This document shows positions 11,392-22,086 of a DNA stretch of 64,000 nt, in pieces (positions within the stretch are counted from its first letter, which is position 1; each line of letters begins with the position of its first letter). This DNA is from Metallyticus violacea (Eukaryota > Arthropoda > Insecta > Mantodea > Metallyticidae), in contig JAUJEO010000019.1 in the NCBI GenBank assembly GCA_030762175.1, forward strand, positions 2,052,001 through 2,116,000. The letters run 5' to 3'. A model generated the notes under the pieces. That model was given only the letters and a program-made list of their open reading frames with translations, was not told the origin of the DNA and did no database searches. The translations under genes and the position numbers were made by a program.

Positions 11392-12322
11392 TCGAGATTC
11401 TTTGCGCATAATATGCATTACTGAGGCTATCAAAGTAGTATAATGAAAGAGAACCAGTTATCTCAAATAAGAACGGAAAAAACGTGATTCCAACGAAGTT
11501 TCCAAACTTCGAAAAAATTTTTTTTTCTTTTCGAGATTCTTTGCTGATAATAAGCTTTACTGAGGCTATCAAACTAGTATAATGAAAGAGAACCATTTAT
11601 CTCAAATAATAACGGAAAAAGAGTGATTCAAACGACGTTTCCAAACTTCGAAAAATTTTTTTTTTCTTTTCCAGATTTTTTGCGCATAATATGCTTTACT
11701 GAGGCTATCAAACTAGTATAATGAAAGAGAACCAGTTATCTCAAATAAGAACGGAAAAAAAGTGATTCTAACGAAGTTTCCAAACTTCGAAAAAAATTTT
11801 TCTTCTTTTCGAGATTCTTTGCGCATAATATGCTTCTCTGAGGCTATCAAACTAGTATAATGAAAGAGAACAAGTTATCTCAAACAAGAACGGAAAAAAA
11901 GTGATTCTAACGAAGTTTCCAAACTTCGAAAAAAATTTTTTCTTCTTTTCGAGATTCTTTCCGCATAATATGCTTCTCTGAGGCTATCAAACTAGTATAA
12001 TGAAAGAGAACTAGTTATCTCAAATAAGAACGGAAAAATGTGATTAAAACGACGTTTCCAAACTTCGAAAAAAATTTTTCTTCTTTTCGAGATTCTTTGC
12101 GCATAATATGCTTTACTGAGGCTATCAAAGTAGTATAATGAAAGAGAACCAGTTATCTCAAATAGGAACGGAAAAAAAGTGATTCTAACGAAGTTTCCAA
12201 ACTTCGAAAAATTTTTTTTTTCTTTTCGAGATTCTTTGCGCATAATATGCTTTACTGAGGCTATCAAACTAGTATAATGAAAGAGAACCATTTATCTCAA
12301 ATAATAACGGAAAAAAAGTGAT
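11392..12322. repeat. Spaced duplication of ~0.93 kb, right copy
   Basis: This is the partner of 10,005-10,935. It differs by a few substitutions: ATGCATTACTG near 11,417, and a damaged TTGCTGATAATAAGC near 11,541 that removes both TGCGCA and the short dyad. That damaged monomer is also in copy B near 49,724, so the mutation is older than the 20-kb duplication. Confidence 0.82.
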
Positions 12323-13227
12323 TCAAACGAAGTTTCCAAACTTTGAAAAAAAATTTTTTTCTTTTCGAGATTCTTTGCGCATAATATGCTCTTCTGAGGC
12401 TATCAAACTAGGATAATAAAAGAGAACCAGATATCTCAAATAAGAACGGAAAAAAAGTGATTCTAACGAAGTTTCCAAACTTCGAAAAAAATTTTTTTTC
12501 TTTTCGAGATTATTTGCGCATAATATGCTTTTCTGAGTCTATCAAACCAGTATAATGAAAGAGAACCAGGTAGCTCAAATAAGAACGGAAAAAAAGTGAT
12601 TCTAACGAAGTTTCCAAACTTCAAAAAAAATTTTTTTTCTTTTCGAGATTCTTTGCGCATAAAATGCTTCTCTGAGGCTATCAAACTAGTATAATGAAAG
12701 AGAACCAGTTATCTCAAACAAGAACGGAAAAAAAGTGATTTAAACGAAGTTTCCAAACTTCGAAAAAAATTTTTCTTCTTTTCGAGATTCTTTGCGCATA
12801 ATATGCTTTTCTGAGGCTATCAAACTGTATAATGAAAGAGAACTAGTTATCTCAAATAAGAACGAAAAAAAGTGATTCTAACGACGTTTCCAAACTTCGA
12901 AAAAAAAATTTTTTCTTTTCGAGATTCTTTGCGCATAATATGCTTCTCTGAGGCTATCAAACTAGTATAATGAAAGAGAACCAGTTATCTCAAACAAGAA
13001 CGGAAAAAAAGTGATTCTAACGAAGTTTCCAAACTTCGAAAAAAATTTTTCTTCTTTTCGAGATTCTTTGCGCATAATATGCTTCTCTGAGGCTATCAAA
13101 CTAGTATAATGAAAGAGAACAAGTTATCTCAAACAAGAACGGAAAAAAAGTCATTCTAACGAAGTTTCCAAACTTCGAAAAAATTTTTTTTTCTTTTCGA
13201 GATTCTTTGCGCATAATATGCTTTTCT

Positions 13228-15025
13228 GAGGCTATCAAACTAGTATAATGAAAGAGAACCAGTTATCTCAACCAAGAGCGGAAAAAAAGTGATTTTAACG
13301 AAGTTTCCAAACTTCGAAAAAAAATTTTCTTCTTTTCGAGATTCTTTGCGCATAATATGCTTTACTGAGGCTATCAAACTAGTATAATGAAAGAGAACCA
13401 GTTATCTCAAATAAGAACGGAAAAAAGTGATTCAAACGACGTTTCCAAACTTCGAAAAAAAAATTTTTTCTTTTCGAGATTCTTTGCGCATAATATGCTT
13501 TACTGAGGCTATCAAACTAGTATAATGAAAGAGAACCAGTTATCTCAAATAAGAACGGAAAAAAATTGATTCTAACGAAGTTTCCAAACTTGGAAAACAT
13601 TTTTTTTCTTTTCGAGATTCTTTGCGCATAATATGCTTTACTGAGGCTATCAAACTAGTATAATGAAAGAGAACCAGTTATCTCAAATAAGAACGGAAAA
13701 AAGTGATTGAAACGACGTTTCCAAACTTCGAAAAAAATTTTTTTTCTTTTCGAGATTCTTTGCGCATAATATGCTTTACTGAGGCTATCAAACTAGTATA
13801 ATGAAAGAGAGCCAGTTATCTCAAATAAGAATGGAAAAAAAGTGATTCTAAGGAAGTTTCCAAACTTGGAAAAAAAATTTTTTTCATTTCGAGATTCTTT
13901 GCGCATAATATGCTTTTCTGAGGCTATCAAACTACTATAATGAAAGATAACCAGTTATCTCAAATAAGAACGGAAAAAAGTGATTCAAACGACGTTTCCA
14001 AACTTCGAAAAAAATTTATTTTCTTTTCGAGATTCTTTGCGCATAATATGCTTTACTGAGGCTATCAAACTAGTATAATGAAAGAGAACCAGTTATCTCA
14101 AATAAGAACGGAAAAAAGTGATTCTAACGAAGTTTCCAAACTTCGAAAAAAATGTTTTTTCTTTTCGAGATTCTTTGCGCATAATATGCTTTACTGAGGC
14201 TATCAAACTAGCATAATGAAAGAGAACCAGTTATCTCAAATAAGAACGGAAAAAAAGTGATTCTAACGAAGTTTCCAAACTTCGAAAAAAATTTTTTTTC
14301 TTTTCAAGATTCTTTCCGCATAATATGCTTTTCTGAGGCTATCAAACCAGTATAATGAAAGAGAACCAGATAGCTCAAATAAGAACGGAAAAAAGTGATT
14401 CTAACGAAGTTTCCAAACTTCAAAAAAAATTTTTTTTCTTTTCGAGATTCTTTGCGCATAAAATGCTTCTCTGAGGCTATCAAACTGGTATAATGAAAGA
14501 GAACCAGTTATCTCAAACAAGAACGGAAAAAAAGTGATTTAAACGAAGTTTCCAAACTTCGAAAAAAATTTTTCTTCTTTTCGAGATTCTTTGCGCATAA
14601 TATGCTTTTCTGAGGCTATCAAACTAGTATAATGAAAGAGAACCAGTTATCTCAAATAAGAACGGAAAAAAGTGATTAAAAAGACGTTTCCAAACTTCGA
14701 AAAATTTTTTTTTTCTTTTCGAGATTTTTTGCGCATAATATGCTTTACTGAGGCTATCAAACTAGTATAATGAAAGAGAACCAGTTATCTCAAATAAGAA
14801 CGGAAAAAAGTGATTCAAACGACGTTTCCAAACTTCGAAAAAATTTTTTTTTCTTCTCGAGATTTTTTGCGCATAATATGCTTTACTGAGGCTATCAAAC
14901 TAGTATAATGAAAGAGAACCAGTTATCTCAAATAAGAACGGAAAAAAGTGTTGAAACGACGTTTTCAAACTTCGAAAAATTTTTTTTTTTTTTTTCGAGA
15001 TTCTTTGCGCATAATATGGTCTTCT
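13228..15025. repeat. HOR run m1-m15, m4 and m8 missing (copy A)
   Basis: This begins at an m1 variant with CCAAGAGCGG (GAGCG at 13,276) and proceeds m2, m3 (CTTGGAAAACA 13,589), then directly m5 (GTGATTGAAACG). The GATTCTTTTCGC m4 seen at 2.7 and 6.1 kb is absent, as is the CAAAGTAG m8. It continues through m7, m9-m15 and ends with GTGTTGAAACG at 14,948. It is repeated in copy B from 51,411 at displacement 38,183, including TCAAACTGGTATAATG (14,481/52,664) and TTCTTCTCGA. Copy B has its own changes, such as GAATCAGTAATC near 52,963. Confidence 0.82.
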
Positions 15026-15163
15026 GAGGCTATCAAACTAGTATAATAAAAGAGAACCAGTTATCTCAAACAAGAACGGAAAAAAAGTGATTCTAATATA
15101 GTTTCCAAACTTCGAAAAAAATTTTTTTCTTTTCCTGATTGTTTGCGCATAATATGCTTTACT
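15026..15163. repeat. Three-part hybrid monomer at a 15-monomer deletion
   Basis: The first third (GAGGCT...AATAAAAGAGAACC) matches copy B from 53,208 at displacement 38,182. The middle (CAAACAAG...GATTCTAATATAG) matches 53,670-53,700 at displacement 38,599. The last third, from TTCCTGATTGTTTGCGC, matches 55,390 onward at 40,258. The two jumps are 417 bp (3 monomers) and 1,659 bp (12 monomers), together 2,076 bp. The rare GATTCTAATATAG tag links the middle piece to copy B specifically, so deletion from copy A is favoured over insertion into copy B. Confidence 0.85.
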
Positions 15164-18100
15164 GAGGCTATCAAACTAGTATAATGAAAGAGATCCAGTT
15201 ATCTCAAATAAGAACGGAAAAAAAGTGATTCTAACGAAGTTTCCAAACTTCGAAAAAAATTTTTCTTCTTTTCGAGATTCTTTGCGCATAATATGCTTCT
15301 CTGAGGCTATCAAACTAGTATAATGAAAGAGAACAAGTTATCTCAAACAAGAACGGAAAAAAAGTGATTCTAACGAAGTTTCCAAACTTCGAAAAAATTT
15401 TTTTCTTCTTTTCGAGATTCTTTCCGCATAATATGCTTCTCTGAGGCTATCAAACTAGTATAATGAAAGAGAACTAGTTATCTCAAATAAGAACGGAAAA
15501 AAGTGATTAAAACGACGTTTCCAAACTTCGAAAAAAATTTTTCTTCTTTTCGAGATTCTTTGCGCATAATATGCTTCTCTGAGGCTATCAAACTAGTATA
15601 ATGAAAGAGAACAAGTTATCTCAAACAAGAACGGAAAAAAAGTGATTCTAACGAAGTTTCCAAACTTCGAAAAAAATTTTTTTCTTTTCGAGATTCTTTG
15701 CGCATAATATGCTTTTCTGAGGCTATCAAACTGTATAATGAAAGAGAACTAGTTATCTCAAATAAGAACGAAAAAAAGTGATTCTAACGACGTTTCCAAA
15801 CTTCGAAAAAAAATTTTTTTCTTTTCGAGATTCTTTGCGCATAATATGCTTCTCTGAGGCTATCAAACTAGTATAATGAAAGAGAACCAGTTATCTCAAA
15901 CAAGAACGGAAAAAAAGTGATTCTAACGAAGTTTCCAAACTTCGAAAAAAATTTTTCTTCATTTCGAGATTCTTCCCGCATAATATGCTTCTCTGAGGCT
16001 ATCAAACTAGTATAATGAAAGAGAACTAGTTATCTCAAATAAGAACGGAAAAAAGTGATTAAAACGACGTTTCCAAACTTCGAAAAAATTTTTTTTCTTT
16101 TCGAGATTCTTTGCGCATAATATGCTTTACTGAGGCTATCAAACTAGTATAATGAAAGAGAACCAGTTATCTCAAATAAGAACGGAAAACAGTGATTCAA
16201 ACGACGTTTCCAAACTTCGAAAAAATTTTTTTTTCTTTTCGAGATTCTTTGCGCATAATATGCTTTACTGAGGCTATCAAACTAGTATAATGAAAGAGAA
16301 CCAGTTATCACAAATAAGAACGGAAAAAAGTGATTCTAACGAAGTTTCCAAACTTGGAAAACACTTTTTTTCTTTTCGAGATTCTTTGCGCATAATATGC
16401 TTTACTGAGGCTATCAAACTAGTATAATGAAAGAGAACCAGTTATCTCAAATAAGAACGGAAAAAAGTGATTCAAACGACGTTTCCAAACTTCGAAAAAA
16501 ATTTTTTTTCTTTTCGAAATTCTTTGCGCATAATATGCTTTACTGAGGCTATCAAACTAGTATAATGAAAGAGAACCAGTTATCTCAAACAAGAACGGAA
16601 AAAAAAGTGATTCTAACGAAGTTTCCAAACTTCGAAAAAATTTTTTCTTCTTTTCGAGATTCTTTGCGCATAATATGCTTCTCTGAGGCTATCAAACTAG
16701 TATAATGAAAGAGAACAAGTTATCTCAAACAAGAACGGAAAAAAAGTGATTCTAAAGAAGTTTCCAAACTTCGAAAAATTTTTTTTTTCTTTTCGAGATT
16801 CTTTTCGCATAATATGCTTTTCTGAGGCTATCAAACTAGTATAATGAAAGAGAACCAGTTATCTCAAACAAGAACGGAAAAAAAGTGATTCTAACGAAGT
16901 TTCCAAACTTCGAAAAAAATTTTTTTCTTTTCGAGATTCTTTGCGCATAATATGCTTTTCTGAGGCTATCAAACTGTATAATGAAAGAGAACTAGTTATC
17001 TCAAATAAGAACGAAAAAAAGTGATTCTAACGACGTTTCCAAACTTCGAAAAAAAAGTTTTTTCTTTTCGAGATTCTTTGCGCATAATATGCTTCTCTGA
17101 GGCTATCAAACTAGTATAATGAAAGAGAACCAGTTATCTCAAACAAGAACGGAAAAAAAGTGATTCTAACGAAGTTTCCAAACTTCGAAAAAAATTTTTC
17201 TTCTTTTCGAAATTCTTTGCGCATAATATGCTTTACTGAGGCTATCAAACTAGTAAAATGAAAGAGAACCAGTTATCTCAAATAAGAACGGAAAAAAGTC
17301 ATTCAAACGACGTTTCCAAACTTCGAAAAAATTTTTTTTTCTTTTCGAGATTCTTTGCGCATAATATGCTTTACTGAGGCTATCAAACTAGTATAATGAA
17401 AGAGAACCAGTTATCTCAAATAAGAATGGAAAAAAAGGGATTCAAAGGAAGTTTCCAAACTTCGAAAAACAATTTTTTTCATTTCGAGATTCTTTGCGCA
17501 TAATATGCTTTTCTGAGGCTATCAAACTACTATAATGAAATAGAACCAGTTATCTCAAATAAGAACGGAAAAAAGTGATTCAAACGACGTTTCCAAACTT
17601 CGAAAAAAAATTTTTTTCTTTTCCAGATTCTTTGCGCTTAATATGCTTTACTGAGGCTATCAAAGTAGTATAATGAAAGAGAACGAGTTATCTCAAATAA
17701 GAACGGAAAAAAAGTGATTCTAACGAAGTTTCCAAACATAGAAAAAATTTTTTTTTCTTTTCGAGATTCTTTGCGCATAATATGCTTTACTGTGGCTATC
17801 AAACTAGTATAATGAAAGAGAACCATTTATCTCAAATAATAACGGAAAAAAAGTGATTCAAACGAAGTTTCCAAACTTCGAAAAAAAAATTTTTTCTTTT
17901 CGAGATTCTTTGCGCATAATATGCTCTTCTGAGGCTATCAAACTAGGATAATAAAAGAGAACCAGTTATCTCAAATAAGAACGGAAAAAAAGTGATTCTA
18001 ACGAAGTTTCCAAACTTCGAAAAAATTTTTTTTTCTTTTCGAGATTCTTTGCGCATAATATGCTTTACTGATGCTATCAAACTAGCATAATGAAAGAGAA

Positions 18101-19593
18101 CCAGTTATCTCAAATAAGAACGTAAAAAAAGTGATTCTAACGAAGTTTCCAAACTTCGAAAAAAATTTTTTTTCTTTTCGAGATTATTTGCGCATAATAT
18201 GCTTTTCTGAGGCTATCAAACCAGTATAATGAAAGAGAACCAGGTAGCTCAAATAAGAACGGAAAAAAAGTGATTCTAACGAAGTTTCCAAACTTCAAAA
18301 AAAATTTTTTTTCTTTTCGAGATTCTTAGCGCATAATATGCTTCTCTGAGGCTATCAAACTAGTATAATGAAAGAGAACCAGTTATCTCAAATAAGAACG
18401 GAAAAAAGTGATTCAAACGACGTTTCCAAACTTCGAAAAAAATTTTTTTTCTTTTCGAGATTCTTTGCGCATAATATGCTTTACTGAGGCTATCAAACTA
18501 GTATAATGAAAGAGAACCAGTTATCTCAAATAAGAACGGAAAAAAAGTGATTCTAACGAAGTTTCCAAACTTGGAAACCATTTTTTTTTCTTTTCGAGAT
18601 TCTTTGCGCATAATATGCTTTACTGAGGCTATCAAACTAGTATAATGAAAGAGAACCAGTTATCTCAAATAAGAACGGAAAAAAGTGATTCAAACGACGT
18701 TTCCAAACTTCGAAAAATATTTTTTTTCTTTTCGAGATTCTTTGCGCATAATATGCTTTACTGAGGCTATCAAACTAGTATAATGAAAGAGAACCAGTTA
18801 TCTCAAATAAGAATGGAAAAAAAGTGATTCTAAGGAAGTTTCCAAACTTCGAAAAAAAATGTTTTTCATTTCGAGATTCTTTGCGCATAATATGCTTTTC
18901 TGAGGCTATCAAACTACTATAATGAAAGATAACCTGTTATCTCAAATAAGAACGGATGAAAGTGATTCAAACGACGTTTCCAAACTTCGAAAAAAAATTT
19001 TTTTCTTTTCGAGATTCTTTGCGCAAAATATGCTTTACTGAGGCCATCAAAGCAGTATAATGAAAGAGAACCAGTTATCTCAAATAAGAACGGAAAAAAA
19101 GTGATTCTAACGAAGTTTCCAAACTTCGAAAAAATTTTTTTTTCTTTTCGAGATTCTTTGCGCATAATATGCTTTACGGAGGCTATCCAACTAGTATAAT
19201 GAAAGAGAACCAGTTATCTCAAATAAGAACGGAAAAAAGTGATTCTAACGAAGTTTCCAAACTTTGAAAAAAAATTTTTTTCTTTTCGAGATTCTTTGCG
19301 CATAATATGCTTTACTGAGGCTATCAAACTAGCATAATGAAAGAGAACCAGTTATCTCAAATAAGAATGGAAAAAAAGTGATTCAAAGGAAGTTTCCAAA
19401 CTTCGAAAAAAAATTTTTTTCATTTCGAGATTCTTTGCGCATAATATGCTTTTCTGAGGCTATCATACTACTATAATGAAAGAGAACCAGTTATCTCAAA
19501 TAAGAACGGAAAAAAGTGATTCAAACGACGTTTCCAAACTTCGAAAAAAATTTTTTTTCTTTTCGAGATTCTTTGCGCATAGAATGCTTCTCT
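15164..19593. repeat. Copy A mosaic section shared with copy B
   Basis: A non-periodic series of variant monomers, repeated at 55,422-59,851 with constant displacement 40,258. Distinctive members: TTCTTCATTTCGAG with TTCCCGC near 15,957, GGAAAACAGTG near 16,182, TTATCACAAATAAG near 16,306, CTAAAGAAG near 16,753, GGGATTCAAAGG near 17,437, AATAGAACC near 17,539, GCGCTTAATATG near 17,635, GAACGAG near 17,681, CCAAACATAG near 17,733, CTGATGCTATC near 18,069, AACGTAAAAAAAG near 18,120, GATTCTTAGCGC near 18,322, and AACGGATGAAAG near 18,952. Each has a partner in copy B. Single-base differences between copies are few (17,256 and 19,318). Confidence 0.83.
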
Positions 19594-20839
19594 GAGGCTA
19601 TCAAACTAGTATAATGAAAGAGAACCAGTTATCTCAAACAAGAACGGAAAAAAAGTGATTTAAACGAAGTTTCCAAACTTCGAAAAAAATTTTTCTTCTT
19701 TTAGAGATTCTTTGCGCATAATATGCTTCTCTGAGGCTATCAAACTAGTATAATAAAAGAGAACAAGTTATCTCAAACAAGAACGGAAAAAAAGTGATTC
19801 TAACGAAGTTTCCAAACTTCGAAAAAATTTTTTTTTCTTTTCGAGATTCTTTGCGCATAATATGCTTTTCTGAGGCTATCAAACTAGTATAATGAAAGAG
19901 AACCAGTTATCTCAAACAAGACCGGAAAAAAAGTGATTTTAACGAAGTTTCCAAACTTCGAAAAAAAATTTTCTTCTTTTCGAGATTCTTTGCGCATAAT
20001 ATGCTTTACTGAGGCTATCAAACTAGTATAATGAAAGAGAACCAGTTATCTCAAATAAGAACGGAAAAAAGTGATTCAAACGACGTTTCCAAACTTCGAA
20101 AAAAAAATTTTTTCTTTTCGAGATTCTTTGCGCATAATATGCTTTACTGAGGCTATCAAACTAGTATAATGAAAGAGAACCAGTTATCTCAAATAAGAAC
20201 GGAAAAAAATTGATTCTAACGAAGTTTCCAAACTTGGAAAACATTTTTTTTCTTTTCGAGATTCTTTGCGCATAATATGCTTTACTGAGGCTATCAAACT
20301 AGTATAATGAAAGAGAACCAGTTATCTCAAATAAGAACGGAAAAAAGTGATTCAAACGACGTTTCCAAACTTCGAAAAAATTTTTTTTTCTTTTCGAGAT
20401 TCTTTTCGCATAATATGCTTTACTGAGGCTATCAAACTAGTATAATGAAAGAGAACCAGTTATCTCAAATAAGAACGGAAAAAAGTGATTGAAACGACGT
20501 TTCCGAACTTCGAAAAAATTTTTTTTTCTTTTCGAGATTCTTTGCGCATAATATGCTTTACTGAGGCTATCAAACTAGTATAATGAAAGAGAGCCAGTTA
20601 TCTCAAATAAGAATGGAAAAAAAGTGATTCTAAGGAAGTTTCCAAACTTCGAAAAAAAATTTTTTTCATTTCGAGATTCTTTGCGCATAATATGCTTTTC
20701 TGAGGCTATCAAACTACTATAATGAAAGATAACCAGTTATCTCAAATAAGAACGGAAAAAAGTGATTCAAACGACGTTTCCAAACTTCGAAAAAAAAATT
20801 TTTTCTTTTCGAGATTCTTTGCGCATAATATGCTTCTCT
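19594..20839. repeat. 1.25-kb nine-monomer composite repeat, unit 1
   Basis: Nine monomers: a CTTCTCTG/CAAACAAG unit, an AATAAAAGAGAACAAG unit, m1 with AAGACCGG (19,921), then m2-m7 including the private TTTCCGAACTTCG (20,503). The last monomer is a hybrid that begins as m7 (AAAGATAACC) but ends CATAATATGCTTCTCTG, returning to the start of the same cassette. The next unit follows directly at 20,840. Its partner in copy B is at 59,852-61,097. Confidence 0.85.
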
Positions 20840-22086
20840 GAGGCTATCAAACTAGTATAATGAAAGAGAACCAGTTATCTCAAACAAGAACGGAAAAAAA
20901 GTGATTCTAACGAAGTTTCCAAACTTCGAAAAAAATTTTTCTTCTTTTCGAGATTCTTTGCGCATAATATGCTTCTCTGAGGCTATCAAACTAGTATAAT
21001 AAAAGAGAACAAGTTATCTCAAACAAGAACGGAAAAAAAAGTGATTCTAACGAAGTTTCCAAACTTCGAAAAAATTTTTTTTTCTTTTCGAGATTCTTTG
21101 CGCATAATATGCTTTTCTGAGGCTATCAAACTAGTATAATGAAAGAGAACCAGTTATCTCAAACAAGACCGGAAAAAAAGTGATTTTAACGAAGTTTCCA
21201 AACTTCGAAAAAAAATTTTCTTCTTTTCGAGATTCTTTGCGCATAATATGCTTTACTGAGGCTATCAAACTAGTATAATGAAAGAGAACCAGTTATCTCA
21301 AATAAGAACGGAAAAAAGTGATTCAAACGACGTTTCCAAATTTCGAAAAAAAAATTTTTTCTTTTCGAGATTCTTTGCGCATAATATGCTTTACTGAGGC
21401 TATCAAACTAGTATAATGAAAGAGAACCAGTTATCTCAAATAAGAACGGAAAAAAATTGATTCTAACGAAGTTTCCAAACTTGGAAAATATTTTTTTTCT
21501 TTTCGAGATTCTTTGCGCATAATATGCTTTACTGAGGCTATCAAACTAGTATAATGAAAGAGAACCAGTTATCTCAAATAAGAACGGAAAAAAGTGATTC
21601 AAACGACGTTTCCAAACTTCGAAAAAATTTTTTTTTCTTTTCGAGATTCTTTTCGCATAATATGCTTTACTGAGGCTATCAAACTAGTATAATGAAAGAG
21701 AACCAGTTATCTCAAATAAGAACGGAAAAAAGTGATTGAAACGACGTTTCCGAACTTCGAAAAATTTTTTTTTTCTTTTCGAGATTCTTTGCGCATAATA
21801 TGCTTTACTGAGGCTATCAAACTAGTATAATGAAAGAGAGCCAGTTATCTTAAATAAGAATGGAAAAAAAGTGATTCTAAGGAAGTTTCCAAACTTCGAA
21901 AAAAAATTTTTTTCATTTCGAGATTCTTTGCGCATAATATGCTTTTCTGAGGCTATCAAACTACTATAATGAAAGATAACCAGTTATCTCAAATAAGAAC
22001 GGAAAAAAGTGATTCAAACGACGTTTCCAAACTTCGAAAAAAAATTTTTTTCTTTTCGAGATTCTTTGCGCAAAATATGCTTTACT
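20840..22086. repeat. 1.25-kb composite repeat, unit 2
   Basis: A direct tandem copy of 19,594-20,839, displacement 1,246-1,247 bp. It shares AATAAAAGAGAACAAG, AAGACCGG (21,168) and TTTCCGAACTTCG (21,750). Private changes are an extra A (GGAAAAAAAAGTG near 21,030), CCAAATTTCG near 21,337, GGAAAATATT near 21,483 and TTATCTTAAATAAG near 21,845. All four are also in copy B, so they predate the 20-kb duplication. Here m7 ends GCAAAATATGC, and copy A runs on into m8. Confidence 0.85.

Larger units (their letters stand above)
9070..13227. repeat. Copy A mosaic section between HOR runs
   Basis: After m1 near 9,131 the 25-mer order breaks. The section holds CAAATGAGAACGG (9,526), CCAAAATTCG with TTTTTGAG, GAAGTTGCC (9,831), a spaced 0.93-kb duplication, a block tagged CCATTTATCTCAAATAATAACG, and a run with AACTAGGATAATAAAAG and CCAGGTAGCTC (12.4-12.6 kb). 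Two parts recur in the middle of the window: 8.65-9.3 kb matches 38.5-39.2 kb at displacement 29,885, and 11.6-12.7 kb matches 39.5-40.6 kb at displacement 27,945. The whole section is repeated in copy B, minus two monomers. Confidence 0.78.
2521..22080. repeat. Copy A of a ~20-kb duplicated block of satellite
   Basis: The same series of variant monomers reappears at 40,980-62,338. Displacement is 38,459 bp from the left edge to about 9,620, 38,322 to about 10,030, 38,183 to about 15,030, and 40,258 from 15,133 to 22,080. Private variants are shared: TTCTTGGCGC near 2,551/41,010, TTCCTTGCGC near 2,963/41,422, GAAGTTGCCA at 9,831/48,153, TTCTTCTCGA at 14,851/53,034, TTCCTGATTG near 15,132/55,390. 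In the stretches I compared by eye, substitutions are isolated (for example 9,409 A/C, 13,649 A/C, 17,256 A/T, 19,318 A/T). Copy A lacks 15 monomers that copy B has at the 15.03-15.16 kb junction. Confidence 0.93.
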
